Part shown: piece after piece, positions 8,481 through 17,378 of the stretch
Position numbering within the stretch: the first letter of the stretch is position 1
How the letters are laid out: the number at the start of each line of letters is the position of its first letter
Source of the DNA: Bog-159 sp035499555
Lineage (GTDB): Bacteria; Acidobacteriota; Terriglobia; Bryobacterales; Bryobacteraceae
NCBI GenBank assembly: GCA_035499555.1
Contig: DATJYO010000090.1
Coordinates: 124,001-188,000, forward strand
DNA: 64,000 nt
Direction: 5' to 3'
Notes under the pieces: model-generated
Told to the model about the DNA's origin: nothing
The model's input: the letters and a program-made list of their open reading frames with translations, nothing else
Databases searched by the model: none
Translations under genes and position numbers: made by a program

Positions 8481-10118
8481 TCAACCCAGTTTCTTCCCCG
8501 CCAGCCGGCCCGAGAGCACGCATCCGCCGAGGAATGTCCCTTCGAGCGACGCTTTGCCGTGGATGCCGCCGCCGCCGAATCCCGCTGCCTCGCCCACCGC
8601 ATACAGGCCCGCAATAGGCTGACCGTCGGCTGCCCGCAACACCCGGCACTGTAAATCCGTCTGAATTCCGCCCAGGCTTTTGCGGCTCAAGATGAACTCG
8701 CGGACCGCGATCAGCGGACGCGCCTGGGGGTCATCGATCTTCTGGAATTTGCAGGTGCGGACACGGTCGCCGCGGTACAGCCGGGCATTGGCGATGCGCC
8801 GCAATTGATCGTCGTTGAAATACGCCGGCCCGCGATCGATCATCGCGTCCCACGCGCGCACGGCGGCTTCCATCCGCGGCCGATCGATATGCAAGCCGTA
8901 CAGGCTCTTGGCATCCATGCGCGCCATCAGATCGTCGAGGTTGCCGGCGGTCACGAAATCGTCCGGACATTCCCGCAGCAGCCGGTTGACCAGTTCCTTA
9001 TTGCCGAACACCAGGTCTTTCGCCAGCCGCAGCCGCTGCTTGTAGCGAAACGCGGTCATGTAGTCGCACCCGGAGACGCCCAGCTCCTTGATGGCGATCT
9101 TCCAGTTCATCACCTGCCAGGAGTATTGGCCCGGTTGCGCCAGGATGTTCGAAACCAGCCGCCGGGTATCGGCATAGACCGGCATCGGTCCGGGATGCAT
9201 GATGCGCTCGCCGCGGGCATTCAGCCACAGCGCGGACCGCGGCGGCACCAGGCTCAGGCCGTCATCCGGCCGGCGCTTTGCCGGGTGATGCACGCCCGCC
9301 GCATAGTGCCAATGCAGATCCAGGTGCGTGACGGCACCGCCCAGGTGCGACACCCGGTCGTGCAGCATGCCGTCGCCGAAGCGATGCGCGCCGTTGAGCA
9401 ACTTCGCAGGCGGATCACCCCACGGCTGGTACCAGTGCGCGCGCACGAAGCTGAGATCGCCACCGCACACGCCTCCGGAAGCAATCACCACGTGTTCGGC
9501 CTTCACCCGGAATTCGCGCCCGTCATCCATGTGGCGGCCCCGCACGCCGGCGGCCCGCGCAGCCGTCATCTCGATGCCGTTCACCTCCGCGTTGAACAGC
9601 AGTTGCAGATGCGCCCGTTTCGGGTGGGCCTCCAGCGCGGCCAGCAGCCGTTGAATAATCTCGTACCCGGTGCCCCAGACGATATGCCAGCGCGGCACCG
9701 AGTTGCCCGGCGCGTACATACCGCGCTCCGGCCAGTTCACCACCGGCAGAAACTCGATCTTCTTGTGGTCCAGAAACTCGAAAATGTATTCGCGCGAGTT
9801 TTCGCAATAGAACTGTCCCCAGGTCCGCGGCCAATGATCGCCGGGACCGTAATCCGCGACGCTCTGCCAGTCGCGCCAGGCGAGCTCCGGCGAGTCGTGG
9901 ATGCGCAGGCGGCGCTGATGCGGCGTGCCGATCATGTGCACGCCGCCGAACGATTCCCGCGCCAGGCCGCCGAAGTTCTCGCTCAGGTCTTTGTCGATCA
10001 GCAGCACGCGCCGGCCGTGATCCAGCAGCTCGTAGGCGGTGACGATGCCCGCCAGGCCGCCGCCCACAATCACCACCTCGGTGTCGTACGTTTTCTCGGG
10101 AGGCGTGTCAGTCAACAC
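8481..10118 (-). CDS. FAD-binding dehydrogenase (fumarate reductase/ketosteroid-dehydrogenase-like flavoprotein)
   Basis: The N-terminus shows the FAD Rossmann motif VVIVGGGLAGIVTAYEL (around residues 15-31) followed by the acidic ribose-binding strand RVLLIDKD. The C-terminus has the second FAD-contacting segment AGLYAVGEAAGFGGGG and GTFLGGCVLSGRLAG. The overall order matches the FAD_binding_2 superfamily (fumarate reductase, 3-ketosteroid delta-1-dehydrogenase and related FAD-binding dehydrogenases); 545 residues is typical. No signal peptide is seen, so it is probably cytoplasmic. The substrate cannot be told from sequence alone. It follows the permease operon on the same strand with a 13-base gap after the last permease stop direction is considered, and may be independent of it. 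Confidence 0.85.
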   Translation of the reverse strand: MLTDTPPEKTYDTEVVIVGGGLAGIVTAYELLDHGRRVLLIDKDLSENFGGLARESFGGVHMIGTPHQRRLRIHDSPELAWRDWQSVADYGPGDHWPRTWGQFYCENSREYIFEFLDHKKIEFLPVVNWPERGMYAPGNSVPRWHIVWGTGYEIIQRLLAALEAHPKRAHLQLLFNAEVNGIEMTAARAAGVRGRHMDDGREFRVKAEHVVIASGGVCGGDLSFVRAHWYQPWGDPPAKLLNGAHRFGDGMLHDRVSHLGGAVTHLDLHWHYAAGVHHPAKRRPDDGLSLVPPRSALWLNARGERIMHPGPMPVYADTRRLVSNILAQPGQYSWQVMNWKIAIKELGVSGCDYMTAFRYKQRLRLAKDLVFGNKELVNRLLRECPDDFVTAGNLDDLMARMDAKSLYGLHIDRPRMEAAVRAWDAMIDRGPAYFNDDQLRRIANARLYRGDRVRTCKFQKIDDPQARPLIAVREFILSRKSLGGIQTDLQCRVLRAADGQPIAGLYAVGEAAGFGGGGIHGKASLEGTFLGGCVLSGRLAGKKLG

Positions 10119-10131
10119 GGTGATATTGCCG

Positions 10132-11556
10132 CTAATCCTGCGGGCGGGCCAGGTGGCTGTGCGTCCGGCTGTAGCTGAAGTAGATGCACAGCCCGATCAC
10201 CAGCCAGATCACCAGCCGGTACCAGGTGGCGGAATCGAGCGAGGCCATCATCGCGAGGCACACCAGGATGCCCAGCACCGGCACCAGCGGCACCAGCGGC
10301 GTGCGGTACGGACGCGGCAGGTCCGGGCGCGTGCGCCGCATCACGATGATGCCGGCACACACGATCACAAAGGCCAGCAGCGTCCCGATGCTGGTCATGT
10401 GGCCCAGATTCGAGATCGGCAGGAAACCGGAGAACAGCGAAACGAACGCCATGAAGATCAGGTTGCAGCGCCAGGGCGTGCGGTACTTGCGGTGCACATC
10501 GGAGAAGACCAGCGGCAGCAGGCCGTCGCGCGACATGGAGAAGAACACGCGCGACTGCCCCAGCAGCATTACCAGGATCACGGAACTGTAGCCGGCGATG
10601 ATCCCGATCACGATCACGATCTGCAGCGCCTCGCTGGGAAACTGCTTGATCACGGTGGCTACCGGCGAGGCATCGCCTTTGAAGATCCTGTAATTCACCA
10701 TGCCCGTGAGCACGCGCGCGAAAAGCACGTAGAGGATCGTGCACACGGCGAGCGAGCCGATGATGCCGATGGGCATGTCGCGCTGCGGTTTGCGCGCTTC
10801 CTGGGCCGCCGTCGATACCGCGTCGAAGCCGATGAAGGCGAAGAACACCACGCCCGCCGCGCGCATCACGCCGCTCCAGCCGAACTCTCCGAACACGCCC
10901 GTATTGGGCGGGACGAACGGGTGATAGTTGGCCCGGTTGATATAGCCGAAGCCCACCGCGATCACGACGATCACGATCACCACCTTGACCGCCACGATCA
11001 CGCCGTTGACCCGCGCCGACTCCTGGATCCCCACGATCAACAGCGTGGACATCATCAGGATGATGAAGACCGCCGGCAGATTGATATAGCCCGGCGTGGG
11101 ATCGAACGGGCAGTTGATCAGCTTGGCCGGCAGTTCGATACCCAGCGTGTGCAGCAGCTTCACCACGTAGCTCGACCAGCTCACCGAAACCGTGGCCGCG
11201 CCCACCGCATACTCCAGCACCAGGTCCCAGCCAATGATCCAGGCGAGCAGTTCACCCATGGTGGCGTAGGCGTAGGTGTAGGCGCTGCCGGCGATCGGGA
11301 TCAGCGTCGAGAACTCGCTGTAACACATCCCGGCGAAGGCGCAGCCGACCGCCGCCACCACGAACGACAGCACCACCGCCGGGCCGGCGTTCTCGGCGGC
11401 GGCAATGCCCGTCAGCGAAAACAATCCTGCTCCGATAATCGCGCCGATGCCCAGCGCCACCAGGTTCACCGGGCCGAGCGTGCGCTTTAGCGAATGTTCG
11501 CTCTCCTCGGCCTCGGCCTTGATCCGTTCGAGCGACTTGGTCGCGGTGAGGTTCAT
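10132..11556 (-). CDS. APC-family amino-acid permease (third of three)
   Basis: A 474-residue integral membrane protein of the APC superfamily, cationic amino-acid transporter type. It has the first-helix motif IGAGLFSLTG after GIGAIIGAG, the conserved YSEFSTLIPIAGSAYTYAY and the cytoplasmic loop GFDAVSTAAQEARKPQRD. I chose the ATG at 11556 because it is preceded by an AGAGG ribosome-binding site and the start overlaps the stop of the upstream permease by 4 bases (ATGA). A much longer open frame upstream overlaps the other permease and is not used. It shares its ordered motifs with the next gene and is most likely a duplicate of it. The exact amino-acid substrate is unknown. Confidence 0.93.
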   Translation of the reverse strand: MNLTATKSLERIKAEAEESEHSLKRTLGPVNLVALGIGAIIGAGLFSLTGIAAAENAGPAVVLSFVVAAVGCAFAGMCYSEFSTLIPIAGSAYTYAYATMGELLAWIIGWDLVLEYAVGAATVSVSWSSYVVKLLHTLGIELPAKLINCPFDPTPGYINLPAVFIILMMSTLLIVGIQESARVNGVIVAVKVVIVIVVIAVGFGYINRANYHPFVPPNTGVFGEFGWSGVMRAAGVVFFAFIGFDAVSTAAQEARKPQRDMPIGIIGSLAVCTILYVLFARVLTGMVNYRIFKGDASPVATVIKQFPSEALQIVIVIGIIAGYSSVILVMLLGQSRVFFSMSRDGLLPLVFSDVHRKYRTPWRCNLIFMAFVSLFSGFLPISNLGHMTSIGTLLAFVIVCAGIIVMRRTRPDLPRPYRTPLVPLVPVLGILVCLAMMASLDSATWYRLVIWLVIGLCIYFSYSRTHSHLARPQD

Positions 11557-13154
11557 CCTCTGCCTACCGGCTCCAGCGTCCGCTGTTGCAGGCGGCTGTG
11601 ATGCCGTCCATAGCCGAAATAGACGAACAAGCCGATGATCAGCCACCCGATCAGGCGCGCCCAGTTGATCCAGCCGAGCTTGTACATCATGTATCCGTTG
11701 AACAGGATTCCCAGCATCGGAATCACCGGCACCCAGGGCGTGCGGAACGGGCGCGCCTGCCCGGGATTGGTGCGGCGCAGGACCATCACCGCGGTGCACA
11801 CGATCACGAACGCCAGCAGCGTGCCGATGTTGACCATTTTGCCGATGTCGTCGATGGGCGTGATGCTCCCCACCACTGCCGCCAGCAGTCCCACCAGGAT
11901 CGTATTCTTCCAGGGTGTCCGGAATTTGGGATGGATCTCGGCGAAGAACGTCTTCGGCAGCAGGCCGTCGTTAGCCATGGAATAGAGCACGCGCGTCTGG
12001 CCCAGGAGCATCACCAGCATCACGCTGGTCAGGCCGGCCAGCGCGCCAAAGGTGATCACGTGGGAAGCGCCGATCAGCCCGCGATCCAGGAAAGCGCGCG
12101 CGATCGGCGCTTCGATGTTGACCTCGCGCCACGGCACCATGCCGGTCAAAACCGCGGCTACCGCAATATATAAGACCGTGCAAACCAGCAGCGAGGCGAT
12201 GATCCCGACAGGCAGGTCCCGCTGCGGATTCTTGGCTTCCTGCGCGGTGGTGGATACGGCGTCGAATCCGATATAGGCAAAGAATATGTATGCGGCGCCC
12301 GCGCCGATGCCGGAAAACCCATACGGCGCGAAAGAACTCCAGCCCGTTCCCCAATTGGCCGTATTCACGTACTTGACTCCCAGGGCGACCACGAACAGCA
12401 CCACCGCGACCTTGATCACCACGATCGTGGCATTGAAACGCGCGCTTTCTTTGATGCCGATCACCAGAATCCCGGTGATGATCAGGGCGATACAAAACGC
12501 CGGCAGGTTGAACCCGACCGGTACGCCGAAGATGGTAGGCGCGTGGAGCATCTCCGTGGCGCGGCGCACCAGTTCCGGTGAGTGCGCCCCGGCAATATCC
12601 ATCACCTTGTTGAGGAAGGCCTGCGAACCCGTCGGGAGGCTCGGATCGGCGGCTTGCGCCATCTGCCGCGCCACCACGTTTTCCGCCGTGCGCAGCGCGG
12701 TCCAGTGATCGTATGCCAGCCACAGCGGCATCTTGATGTGCAGCATGTCCAGCAGCTCGATGAAGTGGTTCGACCAACCGGAGGAAACCGTGCTGGCGCC
12801 CATGGCGTATTCGAGCGTCAGGTCCCAGCCGATGATCCAGGCAAACAGCTCGCCCAGCGTGGCGTAGGCATAGGTATAGGCGCTGCCGGCCAGCGGGATC
12901 ATGGCGGCGAACTCGGCGTAGCAGAGCCCGGCGAAGGCGCAACCCAGGCCAGACAGCACAAACGACAGCATCAGGCCCGGTCCGGCATAGTGTGCGCCCA
13001 GGCCGGCGAGCACGAAGATTCCGGCGCCGATCACCGCGCCCACGCCCAGCGCCGTGAGCTGAAAGGGTCCCAGCGTGCGCTTCAGGCTGTGCGAGCCGGA
13101 CTCGTGCGCCTCGTCCAACAGCATGCTCATGGGCTTGGTCGCGAACAGGTTCAT
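11553..13154 (-). CDS. APC-family amino-acid permease (second of three)
   Basis: A 533-residue permease, close in sequence to the downstream one: HSLKRTLGPFQLTALGVG, VIGAGIFVLAG, YAEFAAMIPLAGSAYTYAY and IGFDAVSTTAQEAKNPQRD. It carries an extra hydrophilic insertion of about 60 residues after the third or fourth helix (AENVVARQMAQAADPSLP region), which accounts for the greater length. The start at 13154 overlaps the stop of the first permease (ATGA), and its own stop overlaps the start of the third. I infer a tandem duplication with insertion, and likely different substrate preference. Confidence 0.93.
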   Translation of the reverse strand: MNLFATKPMSMLLDEAHESGSHSLKRTLGPFQLTALGVGAVIGAGIFVLAGLGAHYAGPGLMLSFVLSGLGCAFAGLCYAEFAAMIPLAGSAYTYAYATLGELFAWIIGWDLTLEYAMGASTVSSGWSNHFIELLDMLHIKMPLWLAYDHWTALRTAENVVARQMAQAADPSLPTGSQAFLNKVMDIAGAHSPELVRRATEMLHAPTIFGVPVGFNLPAFCIALIITGILVIGIKESARFNATIVVIKVAVVLFVVALGVKYVNTANWGTGWSSFAPYGFSGIGAGAAYIFFAYIGFDAVSTTAQEAKNPQRDLPVGIIASLLVCTVLYIAVAAVLTGMVPWREVNIEAPIARAFLDRGLIGASHVITFGALAGLTSVMLVMLLGQTRVLYSMANDGLLPKTFFAEIHPKFRTPWKNTILVGLLAAVVGSITPIDDIGKMVNIGTLLAFVIVCTAVMVLRRTNPGQARPFRTPWVPVIPMLGILFNGYMMYKLGWINWARLIGWLIIGLFVYFGYGRHHSRLQQRTLEPVGRG

Positions 13155-14539
13155 ATGGCTTTCCTTCTCCAAATAAAATACACGGGGACGCCCAGCAACA
13201 CAATAATCAGGCCGGGCCAGGTGTAATTCGGCTTGTACGCCAGCAGCAGGATCTCGATGGCGCTGGCGGCCACGATATAGATCGCCGGCAATACCGGATA
13301 GCCGAAAGCCTTGTACGGACGCTCCATCGCGGGGCGAGTGCGGCGCAGCACGAAAATGCCGGCAATAGTCAGGATGTAGAAGACTAGCACGGCGAAGATC
13401 ACGTAGTCCAGCAGGTCGCTGTAACTGCCGCTCAGGGTCAGCACCATGGCCCACACGCCCTGAATGGCCAGCGCGAAGACGGGCGCATGATGCCGCGCCC
13501 CGAGCGCCGCCGCGCGCCGGAAGAACACCCCGTCGAGCGCCATGGCATAGTAGACCCTGGCCCCCGCCAGGATCAGCCCGTTGACGCAGCCGAAGCAGGA
13601 CACCATGATGGCTACGGCCATGATCTGCACGCCCGCCGGTCCCAGGATCTGCCGCACGGCGGCCGTCGCCACCCGGTCTTCCGCCGCGTGTTGAATGCCT
13701 TCGAGCGGCAGCACATTCAGATAGACACAATTGGCCAGGATGTAGAGCAGACTGACGATCCCCACGCCCATCGCCAGGGACAGGGGCAGGTTGCGCCGCG
13801 GATTGCGCACCTCGCCCGCCGTGAAGGTCACATTATTCCAGGCGTCCGAGGAGAACAGCGAACCCACCATGGCTACGCCGACCAGGCGCACCGCGTGCAG
13901 TGTCCAGCCGCCCTCGCCCCAGAAGTGATGGAAATTACGGGTAAGCGTTTGCGCATTGCGTCCCGCCAGAAAGCCGATTCCAATCAAACCCAGCAGGGCG
14001 GCCGTCTTGGCGAAAGTGAAGATATTCTGCACCACCGCTCCCGTGCGTATGCCGCGCATATTGACCACGGTGAGCAGGCCCACGATCGTGACTCCCACCA
14101 GTTGCTGGCTGGTCAACCCCACTTTGGCGGAGCCGATCAGATGGTTCTGCGCGGAGATCCACGGCACGAACACCCCGGCGAATTTGGCGAAGCCCACGGC
14201 TACGGCGGCGATGGTGCCGGTCTGGATCACCAGAAACAGGGTCCAGCCGTACAGAAAACCGCTCAACGGGCCGAACGATTCTCGCAGGTACACGTACTGG
14301 CCGCCCGCCTGAGGCATGGCCGCCGCCAACTCGCCATAGCTGAGCGCGGCGATCAGGGTGAGTGCCGCGGTAGCGATCCAGGTCATCAGCAGCAGGCCGG
14401 GCGCATTCACCTGCCGTGCAATGTCCGCGGAGACAATAAAGATGCCCGAGCCGATCATGGAGCCGACCACCAGGGTGGTCGAATCCATCAGCCCCAGGCC
14501 TTTGATCAGGCCGGTCTTTACTTCAACAGTTGTTGCCAT
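13151..14539 (-). CDS. APC-family amino-acid transporter, LAT-like (first of three)
   Basis: A 462-residue transporter with the APC first helix (LVVGSMIGSGIFIVSADIA) and loop motifs PQAGGQYVYLRESFGPLSGF and NNVTFTAGEVRNPRRNLP. It belongs to a different APC subgroup (LAT/SteT-like exchangers) than the two permeases after it. About 12 hydrophobic helices can be counted. Its start lies 22 bases inside the end of thiE, so it is coupled to it. Together with the S9 peptidase at the head of the operon this suggests uptake or exchange of amino acids released from peptides. Confidence 0.92.
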   Translation of the reverse strand: MATTVEVKTGLIKGLGLMDSTTLVVGSMIGSGIFIVSADIARQVNAPGLLLMTWIATAALTLIAALSYGELAAAMPQAGGQYVYLRESFGPLSGFLYGWTLFLVIQTGTIAAVAVGFAKFAGVFVPWISAQNHLIGSAKVGLTSQQLVGVTIVGLLTVVNMRGIRTGAVVQNIFTFAKTAALLGLIGIGFLAGRNAQTLTRNFHHFWGEGGWTLHAVRLVGVAMVGSLFSSDAWNNVTFTAGEVRNPRRNLPLSLAMGVGIVSLLYILANCVYLNVLPLEGIQHAAEDRVATAAVRQILGPAGVQIMAVAIMVSCFGCVNGLILAGARVYYAMALDGVFFRRAAALGARHHAPVFALAIQGVWAMVLTLSGSYSDLLDYVIFAVLVFYILTIAGIFVLRRTRPAMERPYKAFGYPVLPAIYIVAASAIEILLLAYKPNYTWPGLIIVLLGVPVYFIWRRKAI

Positions 14540-15162
14540 TCATCCATCCGCCGGCGCAGCGACAGGCTGGTCAGCTCCGCCGGCAGCAGGTCGCCGATCA
14601 CGGCCACCGAATCCGCGCCCGCCGCCAGGACCTGGCGCGCCGTTCCCCTCGCGATGCCGCCGATCGCCACCAGGGGCTTCTCTCCGGTTTCTCCCAGCAG
14701 GGCGCGGCACTCCTTTAAACCTTCGATCCCCGTCACCGGATCCGGGTTTCGTTTGGATTGCGTGGCGAAGATGGGACCGAATGCCAGATAGTCTACCGGT
14801 TCGCCGCCGGCGGCGCAAACCTGCCGCGCGTTGTGGCTGGAGAACCCGATGACCGCCCCGGTACCCATCAAGCGGCGGGCGTCGCGCGGCGATTGGTCAT
14901 CCTGGCCCACATGCAGCCCCGCCTCCAGCAGCATCGCTATATCCGCCCGGTCATCTATGATCAACAGTACACCCGCCTCCCGGCATAGGTCCGCGACGTG
15001 ACGTGCCGCGCCGAGCGCCGCGCGGCTCCAGTGCTCTTTGTGGCGAAGCTGCAGGATCCCCGCGCCGCCCTCCAGAAATGCCGCCGCGGCGCGCACCGTG
15101 TCAAAGCCGCGCTCCGCCACAATTCCCGTGTCCAGAATCGGGTAGAGCTTCGGCAGCTTCAT
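14518..15162 (-). CDS. thiE: Thiamine-phosphate synthase
   Basis: Joins the pyrimidine (HMP-PP) and thiazole phosphate moieties of thiamine. The 214-residue TIM-barrel protein has the family order: LQLRHKE near the N-terminus, LLIIDDRADIA, the ligand-binding GLHVGQDD and the C-terminal DYLAFGPIFATQSKRNPDP and PLVAIGGI. It is embedded between the S9 peptidase (4-base ATGA overlap) and a permease (22-base overlap), away from other thi genes. I see no TPP riboswitch before it. A thiE paralog of altered role is possible, but the key phosphate- and pyrimidine-binding segments look intact. Confidence 0.93.
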   Translation of the reverse strand: MKLPKLYPILDTGIVAERGFDTVRAAAAFLEGGAGILQLRHKEHWSRAALGAARHVADLCREAGVLLIIDDRADIAMLLEAGLHVGQDDQSPRDARRLMGTGAVIGFSSHNARQVCAAGGEPVDYLAFGPIFATQSKRNPDPVTGIEGLKECRALLGETGEKPLVAIGGIARGTARQVLAAGADSVAVIGDLLPAELTSLSLRRRMDEWQQLLK

Positions 15163-17324
15163 GGCTGCCCCAGGTTCCGCTCAAAGAACTCCGTCGCCCG
15201 GCCAAACGCGTCGATCCAGGTCTCGTCCCGCTGGAAGATGTGACTCTCCTCCGGATAGTAGATCTCCGAAAAATGCTTGCCTTCGTGGACCAGTTTCTCG
15301 CTCAACTGCACCGTGTCCTGGAACATTACGTTATTGTCCACGATTCCATGCACCATCAGGAACGGATTCTCCAGCAGGCCCGAAAAGTGAATCGGCGAGC
15401 TGCGCCGGTAGGCTTCCGGATTCTGCTGCGGCGTGTTCAGCCGCTGCTCGGTGTAGTAGGCGTTGTAATTTTCCCAGTCGTTCACCGACGAGAACGAAGC
15501 GCCCGCGCGGAACGTATCCGGCGAGGCGAACATCGCCATGGCGGTCATGAACCCGCCGTAGCTGGAGCCCCAGATGCCGATGCGCCGCATGTCGATGTTG
15601 CCCAACGACCGCAGGTAATCGATGCCGCCCAGCACGTCGTCCAGGTCCGGCCCGCCCATGTGCAGGTAGACGCCCGTGCGCCAATCCCGGCCATAACCGG
15701 AACTCCCGCGATAATCCAGGTCCAGCACCACGTATCCCCTGTGCACCAGGGAGCAGTTGAAGACGTAGCGCACCTCCGCGTACGCCCCCCACTGCTTCAG
15801 CACGCTGGTAGCGTAGCCCGCGCCATGGATGAAGAAGACCGCCGGCCGCGGCTTCTGGCTGCGGTCGTCCGGGTTATAGCCGTGCGGCAGGAAAAGGCGC
15901 GCCGCCACCGGTTCATGATCCCCGCGCGAAGGAAACGTGATGAAGCGCGAGTCCGGCCAGGCGTAGCCGGCGAAGTCCGGCTGCGGCGAAACGGTCGCGC
16001 GGCGGCCGCCCACGTACAGGTCGAACGGGTTCTTCACGTCCGCCTGCATCATGGCGACATCCTGTCCGTCTTCGGAGACGATCCCGATGTTCAGGCCTTC
16101 CCGCTCCGACAGGCGCTGTTTGCCGGAGCCGTCCGCCCGGATGCGGTAGAACTGCCGCTCCGCCGTTCCGGCCTCCGTGGAAGCGTAATAGATATAGTCA
16201 CCTGCCCACTGCGGCTCATGTCCGAACGGGCGGTCGAAAATCACTTCCCAGGCGCCGTGCGTCAACTGGCGGGCGTCGCCGCCGTCTTTCGGCACCACGT
16301 ACAGGTGCGACCAGCCGTCCCGCTCGCTCAGGAACAGAACGCGGCTGGAATCCGGAGACCAGGTGGCCCAGAACGGCTCGACCCACGCGGCGTCCTTATC
16401 CTCGGCAAGCACGCGCGCCGTACCAGTCCCGGCATCGTTCACCAGGAGGGCGGCCTGCTTCAGGTTGGGATGCACCGCCGTACTCAACAGCAGGCGTGAA
16501 TCGTACGACCACTTGGGCGTACCGAACGAGAACACCTTGTGGCCCCAGGGTCCCGCGTTCATCTCGGTGGGGGTGCCGCCATCGGCGGAGACCACGTAGG
16601 CTTTCACTTCCGGCGCCGGATCACCGGGCAGCGTACGGGCGAAGGGCTCCGCGGTCACCACGCGGCCGGAGTAGTTCGCCAGCAGCAGCTTGCGCCCGGC
16701 GCCCGAACGCACCGTGTAGACGAATCGTTTGCCGTCGGGCGACCAGTGCCAGCCGCCCAGCGCGGCGCCTTCGCCCGCGATCTCGGTCACCTGCCAGAGT
16801 TGTCCGTTTCCCAGATCCTGCACGAACAACTGGCCCTCGCGCGTAAAGGCCAGTTTCTGCCCGTCGGGCGAGAACGCCGGATTGCTCTCGGGCGTCTTGG
16901 TGCGCGTCAGCCGGAAGGGCGATTCCCGGCCGGAGGTGTTCACCAGATAAAGATCGCCGTGGTACGAGAAAGCGGCTCGCGTGCCGTTTTCCGATATGTC
17001 GAAATCGCCGATGCCCGCGGGCGGCTCCAGATAGTGCTTCTGCCGATCGTCCCTGGCCGCCGGCGGGCGGTTGATCGGGTCGTCCAGGGGCTCGAGGTTC
17101 GTCAGGCGGACCAGGCTCTGGCCGTCCGGATGGTAGGCATATAGGTCCAGGAACCGCCCGCCGCCGGCATTCCACAGAAACACCAGGACGTGTCCGTGTT
17201 TCGACCACGCCGCCCGCTGCGGGGTCGTGCCCCAGGCGTACGGCCGATGGAACAGCCGCTCCAGCGGCCATGGCTCGGCCTGGAGCGTACAGAGGCAGGC
17301 TGCAAGAATCGCGGCAAAACGCAT
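15159..17324 (-). CDS. Exported S9 (prolyl-oligopeptidase/DPP IV-like) peptidase
   Basis: A 721-residue serine peptidase. A signal peptide (MRFAAILAACLCTLQA) supports the ATG at 17324. The first about 430 residues form WD40-like/TolB-like propeller blades (SPDGKRFVYTV, SPDSSRVLFLS) that gate the active site. The C-terminal alpha/beta hydrolase domain has the nucleophile elbow GSSYGGFM, an Asp in HGIVDNNV and a His in EESHIFQ, in the correct order for clan SC. It probably cleaves short peptides in the periplasm. It heads the operon with thiE and three amino-acid transporters, which suggests peptide scavenging. An extended -10-like TGTGATAAT lies a short distance upstream. Confidence 0.93.
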   Translation of the reverse strand: MRFAAILAACLCTLQAEPWPLERLFHRPYAWGTTPQRAAWSKHGHVLVFLWNAGGGRFLDLYAYHPDGQSLVRLTNLEPLDDPINRPPAARDDRQKHYLEPPAGIGDFDISENGTRAAFSYHGDLYLVNTSGRESPFRLTRTKTPESNPAFSPDGQKLAFTREGQLFVQDLGNGQLWQVTEIAGEGAALGGWHWSPDGKRFVYTVRSGAGRKLLLANYSGRVVTAEPFARTLPGDPAPEVKAYVVSADGGTPTEMNAGPWGHKVFSFGTPKWSYDSRLLLSTAVHPNLKQAALLVNDAGTGTARVLAEDKDAAWVEPFWATWSPDSSRVLFLSERDGWSHLYVVPKDGGDARQLTHGAWEVIFDRPFGHEPQWAGDYIYYASTEAGTAERQFYRIRADGSGKQRLSEREGLNIGIVSEDGQDVAMMQADVKNPFDLYVGGRRATVSPQPDFAGYAWPDSRFITFPSRGDHEPVAARLFLPHGYNPDDRSQKPRPAVFFIHGAGYATSVLKQWGAYAEVRYVFNCSLVHRGYVVLDLDYRGSSGYGRDWRTGVYLHMGGPDLDDVLGGIDYLRSLGNIDMRRIGIWGSSYGGFMTAMAMFASPDTFRAGASFSSVNDWENYNAYYTEQRLNTPQQNPEAYRRSSPIHFSGLLENPFLMVHGIVDNNVMFQDTVQLSEKLVHEGKHFSEIYYPEESHIFQRDETWIDAFGRATEFFERNLGQP

Positions 17325-17378
17325 GTGACGACGATTGCCAAGATTATCACAGGATGACAAGCCGGGGGGGAAACAACG

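Noticed and set aside
10132..13730. Long 5' extensions of the permease genes
   Set aside because: They overlap the upstream permeases; the internal ATG codons with ATGA overlaps and the family N-termini are the better starts.
14990..15165. TPP riboswitch before thiE
   Set aside because: thiE starts within the end of the peptidase gene and no conserved thi-box sequence is visible.
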